The position numbers were made by a program, and so were the translations under genes. DNA of 5,329 bases from Sphaerochaeta sp. (GTDB taxonomy: Bacteria > Spirochaetota > Spirochaetia > Sphaerochaetales > Sphaerochaetaceae). The notes beneath the pieces are model-generated. The model worked only from the letters and a program-made list of their open reading frames with translations, was not told where the DNA came from and did no database searches. Positions 1 through 5,329 of the stretch are shown here, one piece after another (positions within the stretch are counted from its first letter, which is position 1; each line of letters begins with the position of its first letter). The stretch is taken from assembly GCA_003446545.1 (NCBI GenBank), contig DMAO01000215.1, positions 1-5,329 on the forward strand, given 5' to 3'.

Positions 1-342
1 AGCCAGGATGTACGACAGGAGTTTACAGGGGCAGCCAGAGCAGCTCTTATGATCGGGGATATCACCACGTTAGGGTTGGAGAACGACACCGCCAGCGGGT
101 TCAGGGCGCTGTGGTATCTTTTGGGAGTGGTGAGCATCTCCCTGGGTATTGTCAATCTGCTTCCCCTGCCCGCTTTTGATGGAGCCCAGGTACTCACTTC
201 CCTCTTCGAATGGATTGCAGGAAGGCACATACAGCCAAGGACCTATTGGATTCTCCAATTGGTCGGTATTGGTACTGTTTTTTGTATCTTTGTGTTTTTA
301 GGATTTGCGGATATGCTCCACTTTCTTTCAATCAGGCGTTAG
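1..342 (+). CDS. rseP: RseP-family site-2 zinc metalloprotease, C-terminal part (5' truncated by window)
   Basis: Intramembrane zinc metalloprotease of the RseP/S2P type, which cleaves membrane-embedded substrates such as anti-sigma factors. The frame is open from base 1, giving 113 visible residues and a TAG stop. The region before the first Met continues as SQDVRQEFTGAARAAL, which resembles the end of the PDZ-to-protease linker in this family, so the gene begins outside the window and the ATG at 49 is internal. The hallmark is the second active-site motif NLLPLPAFDG at residues 52-61. Asp60 is the expected third zinc ligand, and the HExxH motif would lie upstream. The usual DGG reads DGA here. 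A membrane segment (about 36-56) carries the motif, and a final one follows at about 83-103. The 3' end overlaps the end of dnaB on the other strand by 11 bases. Family call is firm; the substrate is unknown. Confidence 0.9.
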   Translation, partial: SQDVRQEFTGAARAALMIGDITTLGLENDTASGFRALWYLLGVVSISLGIVNLLPLPAFDGAQVLTSLFEWIAGRHIQPRTYWILQLVGIGTVFCIFVFLGFADMLHFLSIRR

Positions 343-1717
343 GATTGTTCCCAGAGACATACTTGTGGCTGTACTCCATCTCTTCAAATCTGACAATATT
401 GCTGACGAATGCCAAGGAGAATACACCAGTCTCACCGTTTCGGTTCTTGGCCATAATGATCTTGGTCTCCTGGACGTTGTTCTTGCGGCGTTCATCCTCA
501 TCGTCAGTCCTGTTTTTTCCCACATCACGGTGCAATAGGATAACCACATCGGCATCCTGCTCGATCGATCCGCTGTCACGAAGGTCAGCGAGCTTAGGCT
601 CCACCCCATCAGCTTGCCTACCTACCTGACTGAGGCAGACTACAGGAATATCAAGCTCACGGGCGAGTTGCTTCAGAGAGCGGGAAATAATGGAAATCTG
701 TTCGTGACGGGGAATACGGGCATCGGCTTCAGCATCAATGAGGCCGATATAGTCAACAAAGATAATCTGGATATCGTGCTCGAGTTTCATACGTCTTGCC
801 TGGGCACGCAACTCCATCAGCTTCATGTTGGGCGTATCCTGTATGTAGAACTCAGCATCATAGAGGGAACTTGAGGCATCTATTATGGCATTCATTTCGC
901 TATGCTTCAGCGTTGCTTTGCGGATATGGGAGAAGTCGACACGACTGTGTCCGGTCAACAGACGCTCCATCAGAGAGGATGCGCTCATCTCAAGGGAGAA
1001 GAACCCTACCCGGTACTTTTTCTTGACGATCATGTTCAAGGCGATGGAGAGGGCAAAGGCGGTCTTTCCGATGGAAGGCCGGGCGCCCACGATGATGAAC
1101 TCTTGTTTCTTGAATCCTCCGGTAATGGAGTCCAGAGGGGCGAAAGCCGATTCAAAGCCGTTCTTTACCCCGGTTGTGCTTCTCTCCTCAATGTCACTGA
1201 TGGTTGAGGATATCAGATCCTTGATACTGTAGTAGTTGTCACTGCCTGCAGTCTCATTGTTGAGCTTGGAGAGTGCTTGCTCACCCTCATCGATGACCTT
1301 CTGGATATCCTGCGACTCGTCGTAGGCATTGTCCTTGAGCTTAGAGGAGAAAAGCAACAGCTTGCGCCTCTGTGCTATTGCCTTGAGAATCTTGGCATAG
1401 TAGGCCGCATTGGTAGTGGTGGGAACATCACTGGTGAGGGTGGAAATGTAGGAGAGCCCACCACACTTGTCGACAAGATCATGGGCCTTGAGATAGGAAC
1501 TCAAGGTAATCAGGTCTAGGGTTTCTGAACTCTCCTGACGAAATGCAACAATGGCACCGAACAGCTCCTGGTGTGCAACCCGGTAGAAATCATCCTTGCC
1601 CAAAAAGTCGGTCACTTCTACAAGGACCTTGTCATTGAGCAGGATTGCACCCAAAACAGCGCGTTCAGCCTCTTCGTTTTGAGGGGGGACACGCCCAAGC
1701 ATGCTATTCGACGCCAT
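332..1717 (-). CDS. dnaB: Replicative DNA helicase DnaB
   Basis: Hexameric 5'-3' helicase that unwinds DNA at the replication fork and interacts with primase. From this start it has 461 residues, normal for the family. The N-terminal domain (about 8-105) opens with the typical PPQNEEAERAVLGAIL. After a linker comes the RecA-like ATPase domain (about 185-450): Walker A GARPSIGKT at 211-219, catalytic Glu243 in SLEM, Walker B IIFVDY at 318-323, Gln364 in the LSQ motif, DLRDSGSIEQDAD at 378-390, and Lys424/Arg426 in KNRNG, matching the finger residues that reach the neighbouring subunit's ATP. The usual YLQLM after Walker B reads YIGLI. An upstream in-frame TTG at 1750 would add 11 residues but lies inside rplI. 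The ATG at 1717 is chosen because an AAGGAG lies 13 bases before it and the product then begins like other DnaB proteins. Last gene of the operon, 4 bases after rplI. Confidence 0.96.
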   Translation of the reverse strand: MASNSMLGRVPPQNEEAERAVLGAILLNDKVLVEVTDFLGKDDFYRVAHQELFGAIVAFRQESSETLDLITLSSYLKAHDLVDKCGGLSYISTLTSDVPTTTNAAYYAKILKAIAQRRKLLLFSSKLKDNAYDESQDIQKVIDEGEQALSKLNNETAGSDNYYSIKDLISSTISDIEERSTTGVKNGFESAFAPLDSITGGFKKQEFIIVGARPSIGKTAFALSIALNMIVKKKYRVGFFSLEMSASSLMERLLTGHSRVDFSHIRKATLKHSEMNAIIDASSSLYDAEFYIQDTPNMKLMELRAQARRMKLEHDIQIIFVDYIGLIDAEADARIPRHEQISIISRSLKQLARELDIPVVCLSQVGRQADGVEPKLADLRDSGSIEQDADVVILLHRDVGKNRTDDEDERRKNNVQETKIIMAKNRNGETGVFSLAFVSNIVRFEEMEYSHKYVSGNNPNA

Positions 1718-1721
1718 GGTA

Positions 1722-2366
1722 TTATTCGGTCTCCTTGGCAACTTCCTCAACTATCGCAGCAGCTTCAACATCCTTGGAAATCTTCTCGGCTTCCTTGGTA
1801 GCTTCTTCTGCTTCAGCAGCAGCTTTCTCTGCAAGCTTGGCAGCCTTGGCAGCATCAGCGTTAGCTTTTGCCTCTTCAGCAGCAGCCCTGGCAGCAGCAA
1901 CCTCACGGGCCTTTACCTGGCTCTCGCTCTCAACAACCACAGAGATTTCAGCACTCTCATCCTCATACAGACGGATACGCACTGAGTAGGTACCGACCAT
2001 CTTGATGGTGTGGGAAGAGACTTCAATTCGTTTACGCTCAATTACAAAGCCCAACTTTGCCAGCTCTTCCTGGACCATTGCTGAGGTGACCGAACCAAAA
2101 AGCTTACCACTCTCGCCGGCAGAAAGAACCAAGGTGATGGTCGTCTCGTCCAGTTTGGACTTCAGCCCTGAAGCCAGTGTACGCTTCTCATTCTTGCGTT
2201 TCGAAATAGCTCGTTCACGAGCGGCAAACAAAGACATGTTTGTCTTGTTGAACAGTACAGCCGCTTTGGTGGGCAACAGGTAGTTACGGGCATACCCATC
2301 CTTTACAATTACAACGTCTCCCTCTTCTCCGAGGTTAACGACATCCTGATTGAGAATGATTTTCAT
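1722..2366 (-). CDS. rplI: 50S ribosomal protein bL9 with a long C-terminal tail
   Basis: Large-subunit protein that binds 23S rRNA near the L1 stalk and helps maintain reading frame. The N-terminal rRNA-binding domain is clear: MKIILNQDVVNLGEEGD followed by the L9 signature GYARNYLLPTKAA at about 24-36. The connecting helix (about 42-75) and the C-terminal domain (about 76-147, with GKLFGSVT at 87-94) follow. The protein has 214 residues, whereas L9 is usually about 150. The excess is an Ala/Glu/Lys-rich tail, entered separately. The ATG at 2366 has a strong TAAGGAG 7 bases upstream that shares its TAA with the stop codon of the preceding membrane-protein gene. Ends 4 bases before dnaB, a common pairing in bacteria. 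Confidence 0.97.
   Translation of the reverse strand: MKIILNQDVVNLGEEGDVVIVKDGYARNYLLPTKAAVLFNKTNMSLFAARERAISKRKNEKRTLASGLKSKLDETTITLVLSAGESGKLFGSVTSAMVQEELAKLGFVIERKRIEVSSHTIKMVGTYSVRIRLYEDESAEISVVVESESQVKAREVAAARAAAEEAKANADAAKAAKLAEKAAAEAEEATKEAEKISKDVEAAAIVEEVAKETE
1725..1922 (-). other. Ala/Glu/Lys-rich low-complexity tail of bL9
   Basis: Codes for residues 149-214 of bL9, beyond the normal end of the fold. It is dominated by Ala with alternating Glu and Lys (for example ARAAAEEAKANADAAKAAK at 159-177) and ends in a more acidic stretch, EEVAKETE. The DNA is correspondingly rich in GCT/GCA/GCC codons. Such composition favours a long single helix or coiled coil. The reading frame is uninterrupted and leads to a stop positioned just before dnaB, so this appears to be part of the protein and not a frameshift artefact. 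Function unknown. Confidence 0.8.
1731..1736 (-). promoter_or_regulatory. dnaB ribosome binding site inside the end of rplI
   Basis: AAGGAG on the minus strand, within the last codons of rplI and 13 bases before the dnaB ATG. The spacing is on the long side. Because ribosomes finishing rplI pass over it and stop 4 bases before the dnaB start, translational coupling of the two genes is likely (inference). Confidence 0.55.
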
Positions 2367-2373
2367 ATGAAAA

Positions 2374-2380
2374 CTCCTTA
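2374..2380 (-). promoter_or_regulatory. rplI ribosome binding site sharing bases with the upstream stop codon
   Basis: TAAGGAG lies 7 bases before the rplI ATG. Its TAA is the stop codon of the DUF2232-like gene, so the upstream gene terminates within the rplI ribosome binding site. This fixes the rplI start and suggests coupled or re-initiating translation. Confidence 0.8.
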
Positions 2381-3337
2381 CTCGTCTTTTCTAAATACTA
2401 TCCAAGTCTCCAAGACCCCTAGCAGGGGTAACAGGAAGACAACCAATATGTTCAAACCAGGTACCAAAAAAGCTATCAGAAAGAGGCTCATCATCAAGCG
2501 TCCACCACTAATGGGAAGGCCCTTGCGCCGCACAAAGTGCATTATGATAGCCATACCTTGTATAGCATAGAGCACACAGGAGCCCAAGGCAACATTCAAA
2601 GCCAGGGCGCGCCCCAGGTAGGGAGCCTTGAAGACCATCAGAAACAGGACCACTGTCCATGATCCGAGAAATACCCAAAGGGTATCATACGGAACAGACC
2701 AACTGGTGACACGTTTTGAAAAGCCATCATCATATCGTCCTAGATAACTCATAGCCATGAAGGAAGCAAATCCTACCAGTCCCATACAGATGGGAACAAG
2801 AACAAATCCACTGACCATCACCGACAAGCGGTAAACCCTCTCCAGATCTCTCGCTGAGAGAGTCCCGGAGTGACCATCCAACTGTCCGAACAGGGCACTG
2901 AAGGACTCGAACATTATCGAATCAACCTCTAGAACTGTCTCAGACCCACTGGAAAGCCAGATAACTAACCCTATCGATGCAACCATGCCAAAGGCGCAGG
3001 ATGCCAGATAGCGTACAAATGTCCGTTGATCGTCCAAATAAATCCAAACAGCAGAAGCGACCAACAATACAAGCGGAATGAACAATCCAATGCTCAACAG
3101 CAATCTTCCTGCACTCTCTGAAAGCGTTCCACGCGCTTGGAACAGGGAGACGATCAACGTAAGCAGCGCTACGGCCGCTACGGGGATCAGTGCATGTCTG
3201 CGATCGGAAATCTTTGGCGCCAGAACCATGAGTGGGATGGTGAACAGGAAATTGCCAAGCATGAACCGGGAGAGCACGAAACTCACTCCTACCACCATGG
3301 CTGCCTTACCCATCAACTGTTTTTCACTCTGGTTCAT
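2378..3337 (-). CDS. DUF2232/YybS-like polytopic membrane protein
   Basis: Integral membrane protein of unknown biochemical role, 319 residues from the ATG at 3337. Hydrophobic segments can be read at about 10-40, 48-67, 80-101, 110-128, 171-198, 219-236, 243-268 and 279-308. A charged, non-hydrophobic stretch (about 131-169) lies in the middle. The C-terminal half resembles DUF2232 (YybS of Bacillus): a WSVP segment, then LNVALGSCVLYAIQG, a short basic loop, a long hydrophobic pair, and a terminal LLGVLETWIVFRK. This family match is from memory of the pattern, not a search. Position supports it: in Bacillus, yybS lies upstream of rplI and dnaB. The start is uncertain. A TTG at 3349, 3 bases after the rpsR stop, would add MLDG and has a weak AGAAG before it, while the ATG has no clear ribosome binding site. 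The TAA stop overlaps the rplI SD. Confidence 0.75.
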   Translation of the reverse strand: MNQSEKQLMGKAAMVVGVSFVLSRFMLGNFLFTIPLMVLAPKISDRRHALIPVAAVALLTLIVSLFQARGTLSESAGRLLLSIGLFIPLVLLVASAVWIYLDDQRTFVRYLASCAFGMVASIGLVIWLSSGSETVLEVDSIMFESFSALFGQLDGHSGTLSARDLERVYRLSVMVSGFVLVPICMGLVGFASFMAMSYLGRYDDGFSKRVTSWSVPYDTLWVFLGSWTVVLFLMVFKAPYLGRALALNVALGSCVLYAIQGMAIIMHFVRRKGLPISGGRLMMSLFLIAFLVPGLNILVVFLLPLLGVLETWIVFRKDE

Positions 3338-3352
3338 ACCATCTAACAAAGC

Positions 3353-3646
3353 TTACTTCTTCTCAAAAGGAAGGTATGCGAGTACGCGGGCCTTCTTGAT
3401 CTCGTTAGTAACGCTTCTCTGGTGCTTTGCACAACAGCCGGTTATGCGAGCAGGAAGAATCTTGCCCCTTTCGGTAATGTATCTGCGAAGCATTTCAGGA
3501 TTCTTGTAATCAGGGATGAGGTTCTGGGTACAGAACTTACAGACTTTCTTTCTGAAGTTTGGTCTACGTCCACCACCGCCACTTGAGCGCCTGTCTCTAC
3601 CACCTCTGCTATCGGAATCCTTGGAATCTCTATCGTCATCGCGCAT
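3353..3646 (-). CDS. rpsR: 30S ribosomal protein bS18 (zinc-ribbon form, extended N-terminus)
   Basis: Small-subunit protein that forms a heterodimer with bS6 on the platform of the 30S subunit. The core (about 30-97) is typical: [36 protein letters not shown], and the end ARVLAYLPF. Cys36, Cys39, Cys72 and His75 fit the metal-binding set of the Cys-containing S18 form; Cys71 is an extra neighbour. Many S18 proteins are about 75-80 residues, and this one has 97 because of a charged, Gly/Ser/Arg/Asp-rich leader (residues 1-29) that is probably disordered. The ATG at 3646 is supported by AAGGAG 8 bases upstream. Lies 42 bases after ssb. Confidence 0.97.
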   Translation of the reverse strand: MRDDDRDSKDSDSRGGRDRRSSGGGGRRPNFRKKVCKFCTQNLIPDYKNPEMLRRYITERGKILPARITGCCAKHQRSVTNEIKKARVLAYLPFEKK

Positions 3647-3654
3647 GAATGTAT

Positions 3655-3660
3655 CTCCTT
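3655..3660 (-). promoter_or_regulatory. rpsR ribosome binding site
   Basis: AAGGAG on the minus strand, 8 bases before the rpsR ATG. It settles that the low-complexity N-terminal extension of bS18 belongs to the protein, since no comparable site precedes a shorter start. Confidence 0.8.
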
Positions 3661-3688
3661 AAAAACTAGTTTCTGCTCTTCGCAGGTA

Positions 3689-4165
3689 TTAAAATGGGAT
3701 CTGGTCGTCATCGAACTGCTCAGGTCCGCCAATGTCCATATCAGGCATGGGAGGGGGAGCTTGGGTTCTTGGGGCGTATGATCCCTGGGGTTTCGCCTGG
3801 CTGTCGTTACGACGGCCTTCTGTGCGATCACCACCAGAGCTGGCTAGAAGCTGCAAGGAATTGACTACGATTTCAACACGGGAACGACTCTGTCCCTCCT
3901 GTTCCCAGCGGTTCTGCCTCAATTCACCTTGGATAGAAACCTGTCTGCCTTTCTCCAAATACTGGTTCAGGCCTTCGGCGCTCTTTCCAAACATGGTGCA
4001 ATTGAAGAAGTTGGCTTCATCCTCCCACCTGTTGTCAGCCGTCCTCTTTCTACGGTTAACAGCGAGAGTAAAACTACAGATAGCCATACCGCCACTGGAA
4101 TAACGAAGTTCACTTTCCCGAGTAAGACGGCCAACCAATGCGATCACGTTCAAGTCATTTGCCAT
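3689..4165 (-). CDS. ssb: Single-stranded DNA-binding protein SSB
   Basis: Binds and protects single-stranded DNA during replication, repair and recombination, normally as a tetramer. 158 residues. The OB-fold domain covers about 1-109: NVIALVGRLTRESELRY, FTLAVNRR, aromatic residues Trp47, Phe53, Phe54 and Trp87, and GRQVSIQGELR at 73-83. A linker rich in Gly, Arg, Gln and Pro follows (about 110-142). The acidic tip ends in DDDQIPF, the conserved docking peptide for partners of SSB. The ATG at 4165 has GGAG 7 bases upstream. It sits between rpsF and rpsR, 24 bases after rpsF, the classic bacterial order. Confidence 0.97.
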   Translation of the reverse strand: MANDLNVIALVGRLTRESELRYSSGGMAICSFTLAVNRRKRTADNRWEDEANFFNCTMFGKSAEGLNQYLEKGRQVSIQGELRQNRWEQEGQSRSRVEIVVNSLQLLASSGGDRTEGRRNDSQAKPQGSYAPRTQAPPPMPDMDIGGPEQFDDDQIPF

Positions 4166-4189
4166 GCTTATGCTCCAATTCTTTTAGAT

Positions 4190-4471
4190 TTATTTTTCTG
4201 TGTTGACAAACAGAAACTTCAAAATGGAGGTATTAAGCAAGAATTCCTTCTCGAATCCGAGGATAGAGGAAGGGTCTGCCTTCATTTCGAAGTAGACATA
4301 GTGGCCTTTTTCCTGTTTCTTGATATCGTAGGCGAGGTACTTAACGCCCATATCTTCCTGCTTGGTAATCTCTACACCAGCTTTTTCAAAAATGCTGGTT
4401 ACTAGTTCCAAGCCACCCTGTGTTTTATCTTCGTTTGCATCGAAGATGATTGTGAACTCATAATTTCTCAT
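4190..4471 (-). CDS. rpsF: 30S ribosomal protein bS6
   Basis: Small-subunit protein that pairs with bS18 and binds 16S rRNA on the platform. 93 residues, normal length, without the acidic C-terminal tail seen in some species. Family landmarks: MRNYEFTIIFDAN at the start, the conserved LAYDIKKQEKGHYVYFEMKA at about 46-65, and the closing FLLNTSILKFLFVN. First gene of the operon. The ATG at 4471 has a full AAGGAGG 4 bases upstream, which is paired in the predicted leader structure, so translation is likely controlled there. Confidence 0.97.
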   Translation of the reverse strand: MRNYEFTIIFDANEDKTQGGLELVTSIFEKAGVEITKQEDMGVKYLAYDIKKQEKGHYVYFEMKADPSSILGFEKEFLLNTSILKFLFVNTEK

Positions 4472-4475
4472 GGTT

Positions 4476-4520
4476 CCTCCTTACGGACTAAATGATCCGC
4501 CTAACTAGCGGATAAAGAGG
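4476..4520 (-). promoter_or_regulatory. Predicted S6:S18-binding leader structure that masks the rpsF ribosome binding site
   Basis: Read on the minus strand, CCTCTTTA (4520-4513) can pair over 8 positions, one of them G-U, with TAAGGAGG (4483-4476), which contains the rpsF SD. Inside it, ATCCGC (4513-4508) pairs with GCGGAT (4500-4495) around a 7-base loop TAGTTAG. Base 4513 can join either stem. On the 3' side an 11-base bulge CATTTAGTCCG remains, ending in CCG right next to the outer stem. Established knowledge: S6 operon leaders in many phyla carry a motif bound by the S6:S18 complex, described as a conserved CCG in a bulge flanked by a stem and a hairpin, imitating their 16S rRNA site. 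The match is by eye. Binding would stabilise the outer stem and block the SD, giving feedback repression. Confidence 0.78.
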
Positions 4521-4528
4521 TTCTCGGT

Positions 4529-4558
4529 ACACTACCATATTATGGAGCTTACAGTCAA
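4529..4558 (-). promoter_or_regulatory. Predicted sigma-70-type promoter of the rpsF operon
   Basis: On the minus strand, -35 TTGACT (4558-4553) is followed after 18 bases by TAGTGT (4534-4529). That hexamer is preceded by TGG, an extended -10 element that compensates for a weak -10. The expected start is near 4522, two bases before the first paired base of the leader structure, which supports the assignment. Alternative -10-like words TAATAT and TATGGT overlap it but are too close to the -35 (10 and 13 bases). Confidence 0.6.
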
Positions 4559-4635
4559 CAAAGGAGTGCGGGATATCCTCTAACAAGACAAGCTCTTGCA
4601 AATGCTTAACAGCGAATTGTGGAGTGTGGGTTCTC

Positions 4636-4664
4636 CTGCTAAATGTGAGTCATCATATTAGCAG
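4636..4664 (-). repeat. Inverted repeat across the stop codon of the GGDEF gene
   Basis: CTGCTAA (4664-4658 on the minus strand) pairs perfectly with TTAGCAG (4642-4636), with 15 bases between, inside which ATG/CAT could add 3 more pairs after a bulge. The TAA stop of the GGDEF gene lies in the first arm. No T-run follows in either direction, so it is not a standard intrinsic terminator. It could protect the transcript end or be chance. Confidence 0.35.
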
Positions 4665-5329
4665 AGTGGTGAACGTTCAGGTGAATCAGAACTGAGATAT
4701 TCTTTCAAAGATTCTCTCCATGCAGGGTGGAAAGGAGTGGAAATTGAGAGTTTAACCCTCCAGCCATTCAAGAGCAATGCCTTTTCCCGAACCAAAAACA
4801 CCGTATCACTCTCAGGTTCCCTACGGAAACATGAACAGATTGGTTTTTTCTGTGCATACAGGTTCATGCAATCCTCACAAGGGGCCTTTCGTCCATGCAA
4901 CACCTCATAGCAGAGTCCATTCTCAGGGAGAGCTGTCAGGCCAAGCCTCTTGAGCATAGTATCATTGACGAAGAGCAGTTCAGAGGTATCAACATTACAA
5001 AGGTATATCTCCTCTTCCATCTGGGAGAACAACCATTCCCTATCTATTGGCTTCTGCTTGCGATGGGGGACCGATTGTTCCCCGTAAAGGCAATACCGGT
5101 CCTTACCCTCCCTTTTTGCCTGGTATAGGGCCAGGTCTGCAGTGTGGTAGAGTTCTTCAAATGAAGTGCCATGGATAGGAAAGATTGAGACCCCAACACT
5201 GCAACTCAGGTGCATCTCCTCCTGTGGCATCCCAAGCGAGCGCAGAGCTCGGCACATGTGATCCGCTTTCGTCATAGCCAGTTCAGATGAGGGTATTCCT
5301 ATGATAAAGACAGCAAACTCATCGCCTCC
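4658..5329 (-). CDS. GGDEF protein with C-terminal Cys-rich PAS-like domain, 3' part (5' truncated by window)
   Basis: Likely diguanylate cyclase making cyclic di-GMP. The frame is open to the window edge, and the first five visible residues are GGDEF, the active-site loop, so the ATG at 5275 is internal and the gene starts outside. 223 residues are visible. The rest of the GGDEF domain follows: LSCSVGVSIFP (41-51) and the end ADLALYQAKREGKDRYCLYG (64-83). After a short basic linker comes a PAS-like domain (about 99-198): IYLCNVDTSELLFVNDTMLKRLG, CYEVLHGRKAPCEDC (140-154), CSC (165-167) and a closing strand LLNGWRVKLSIS. Cys140, 151, 154, 165 and 167 form a cluster that could bind metal or sense redox state (inference). 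Activity cannot be judged fully because the first metal-binding Asp and any RxxD inhibitory site lie outside. Same strand as the rpsF operon, ending 186 bases before rpsF. Confidence 0.88.
   Translation of the reverse strand, partial: GGDEFAVFIIGIPSSELAMTKADHMCRALRSLGMPQEEMHLSCSVGVSIFPIHGTSFEELYHTADLALYQAKREGKDRYCLYGEQSVPHRKQKPIDREWLFSQMEEEIYLCNVDTSELLFVNDTMLKRLGLTALPENGLCYEVLHGRKAPCEDCMNLYAQKKPICSCFRREPESDTVFLVREKALLLNGWRVKLSISTPFHPAWRESLKEYLSSDSPERSPLC

Noticed and set aside
1718..1750. Extended dnaB start at TTG 1750 (11 extra residues)
   Set aside because: It lies inside rplI, the extra residues MRKLPRRPNNT do not resemble DnaB, and the ATG at 1717 gives the normal N-terminus.
1645..1989. 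Plus-strand open frames rich in Ala/Ser or Leu/Ser opposite the end of rplI
   Set aside because: They are the complement of the Ala/Glu/Lys-coding tail of bL9; the composition follows from the repeat-like codons, and no ribosome binding site or family resemblance supports them.
3663..3672. Palindrome AAACTAGTTT between ssb and rpsR, as possible operator or terminator
   Set aside because: Only 10 bases, too tight to form a hairpin, and AT-rich spacers give such palindromes by chance.
4595..4620. Second promoter upstream (TTGCAA followed by GATATC-like -10) on the minus strand
   Set aside because: The -10 match is poor and the TTGACT/extended -10 pair fits the leader position better.
4561..4635. 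Intrinsic terminator for the GGDEF gene
   Set aside because: Only 4-base complementary arms (GGAG/CTCC, CAAG/CTTG) are visible and no T-run follows.
4472..4657. Small protein gene in the 186-base gap before rpsF
   Set aside because: The only starts, such as ATGATG at 4656, run into a stop after five codons.

Overview
This looks like a bacterial chromosome core region, most likely from a spirochaete (Sphaerochaeta/Treponema-like). That placement is an inference from gene order and protein flavour, not a search result. The backbone is a compact minus-strand operon read from about 4522 down to 332: rpsF (bS6), ssb, rpsR (bS18), a polytopic membrane protein of DUF2232/YybS type, rplI (bL9) and dnaB (replicative helicase). 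Gaps between genes are 24, 42, 15, 11 and 4 bases. Two Shine-Dalgarno (SD) sequences overlap the upstream gene: the rplI SD shares bases with the previous stop codon, and the dnaB SD lies inside rplI.

Region by region: 1-342 is the 3' end of a plus-strand site-2 protease (RseP family). It converges on dnaB, and the two coding regions overlap tail to tail by 11 bases with no visible terminator. 332-4471 is the operon. 4472-4657 is the 186-base operon leader and promoter region. It holds a TTGACT / extended -10 promoter and, directly after the expected start site, a stem-loop that pairs the rpsF SD with an upstream anti-SD and leaves an unpaired CCG in a bulge. This matches the known S6:S18-binding leader motif. 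4658-5329 is the 3' part of a minus-strand GGDEF protein with a cysteine-rich C-terminal PAS-like domain. The window edge falls exactly at its GGDEF motif.

Together, the operon joins ribosomal proteins (S6 and S18, which bind 16S rRNA as a pair, and L9) with replication proteins (SSB, DnaB), under one promoter and a probable S6:S18 feedback switch. No mobile element, CRISPR, tRNA or rRNA was seen. The points most worth a second look are the leader switch, the DUF2232 gene placed as in Firmicutes, the long Ala/Glu/Lys tail on L9, the charged N-terminal extension on S18, and the Cys-rich PAS domain after GGDEF.
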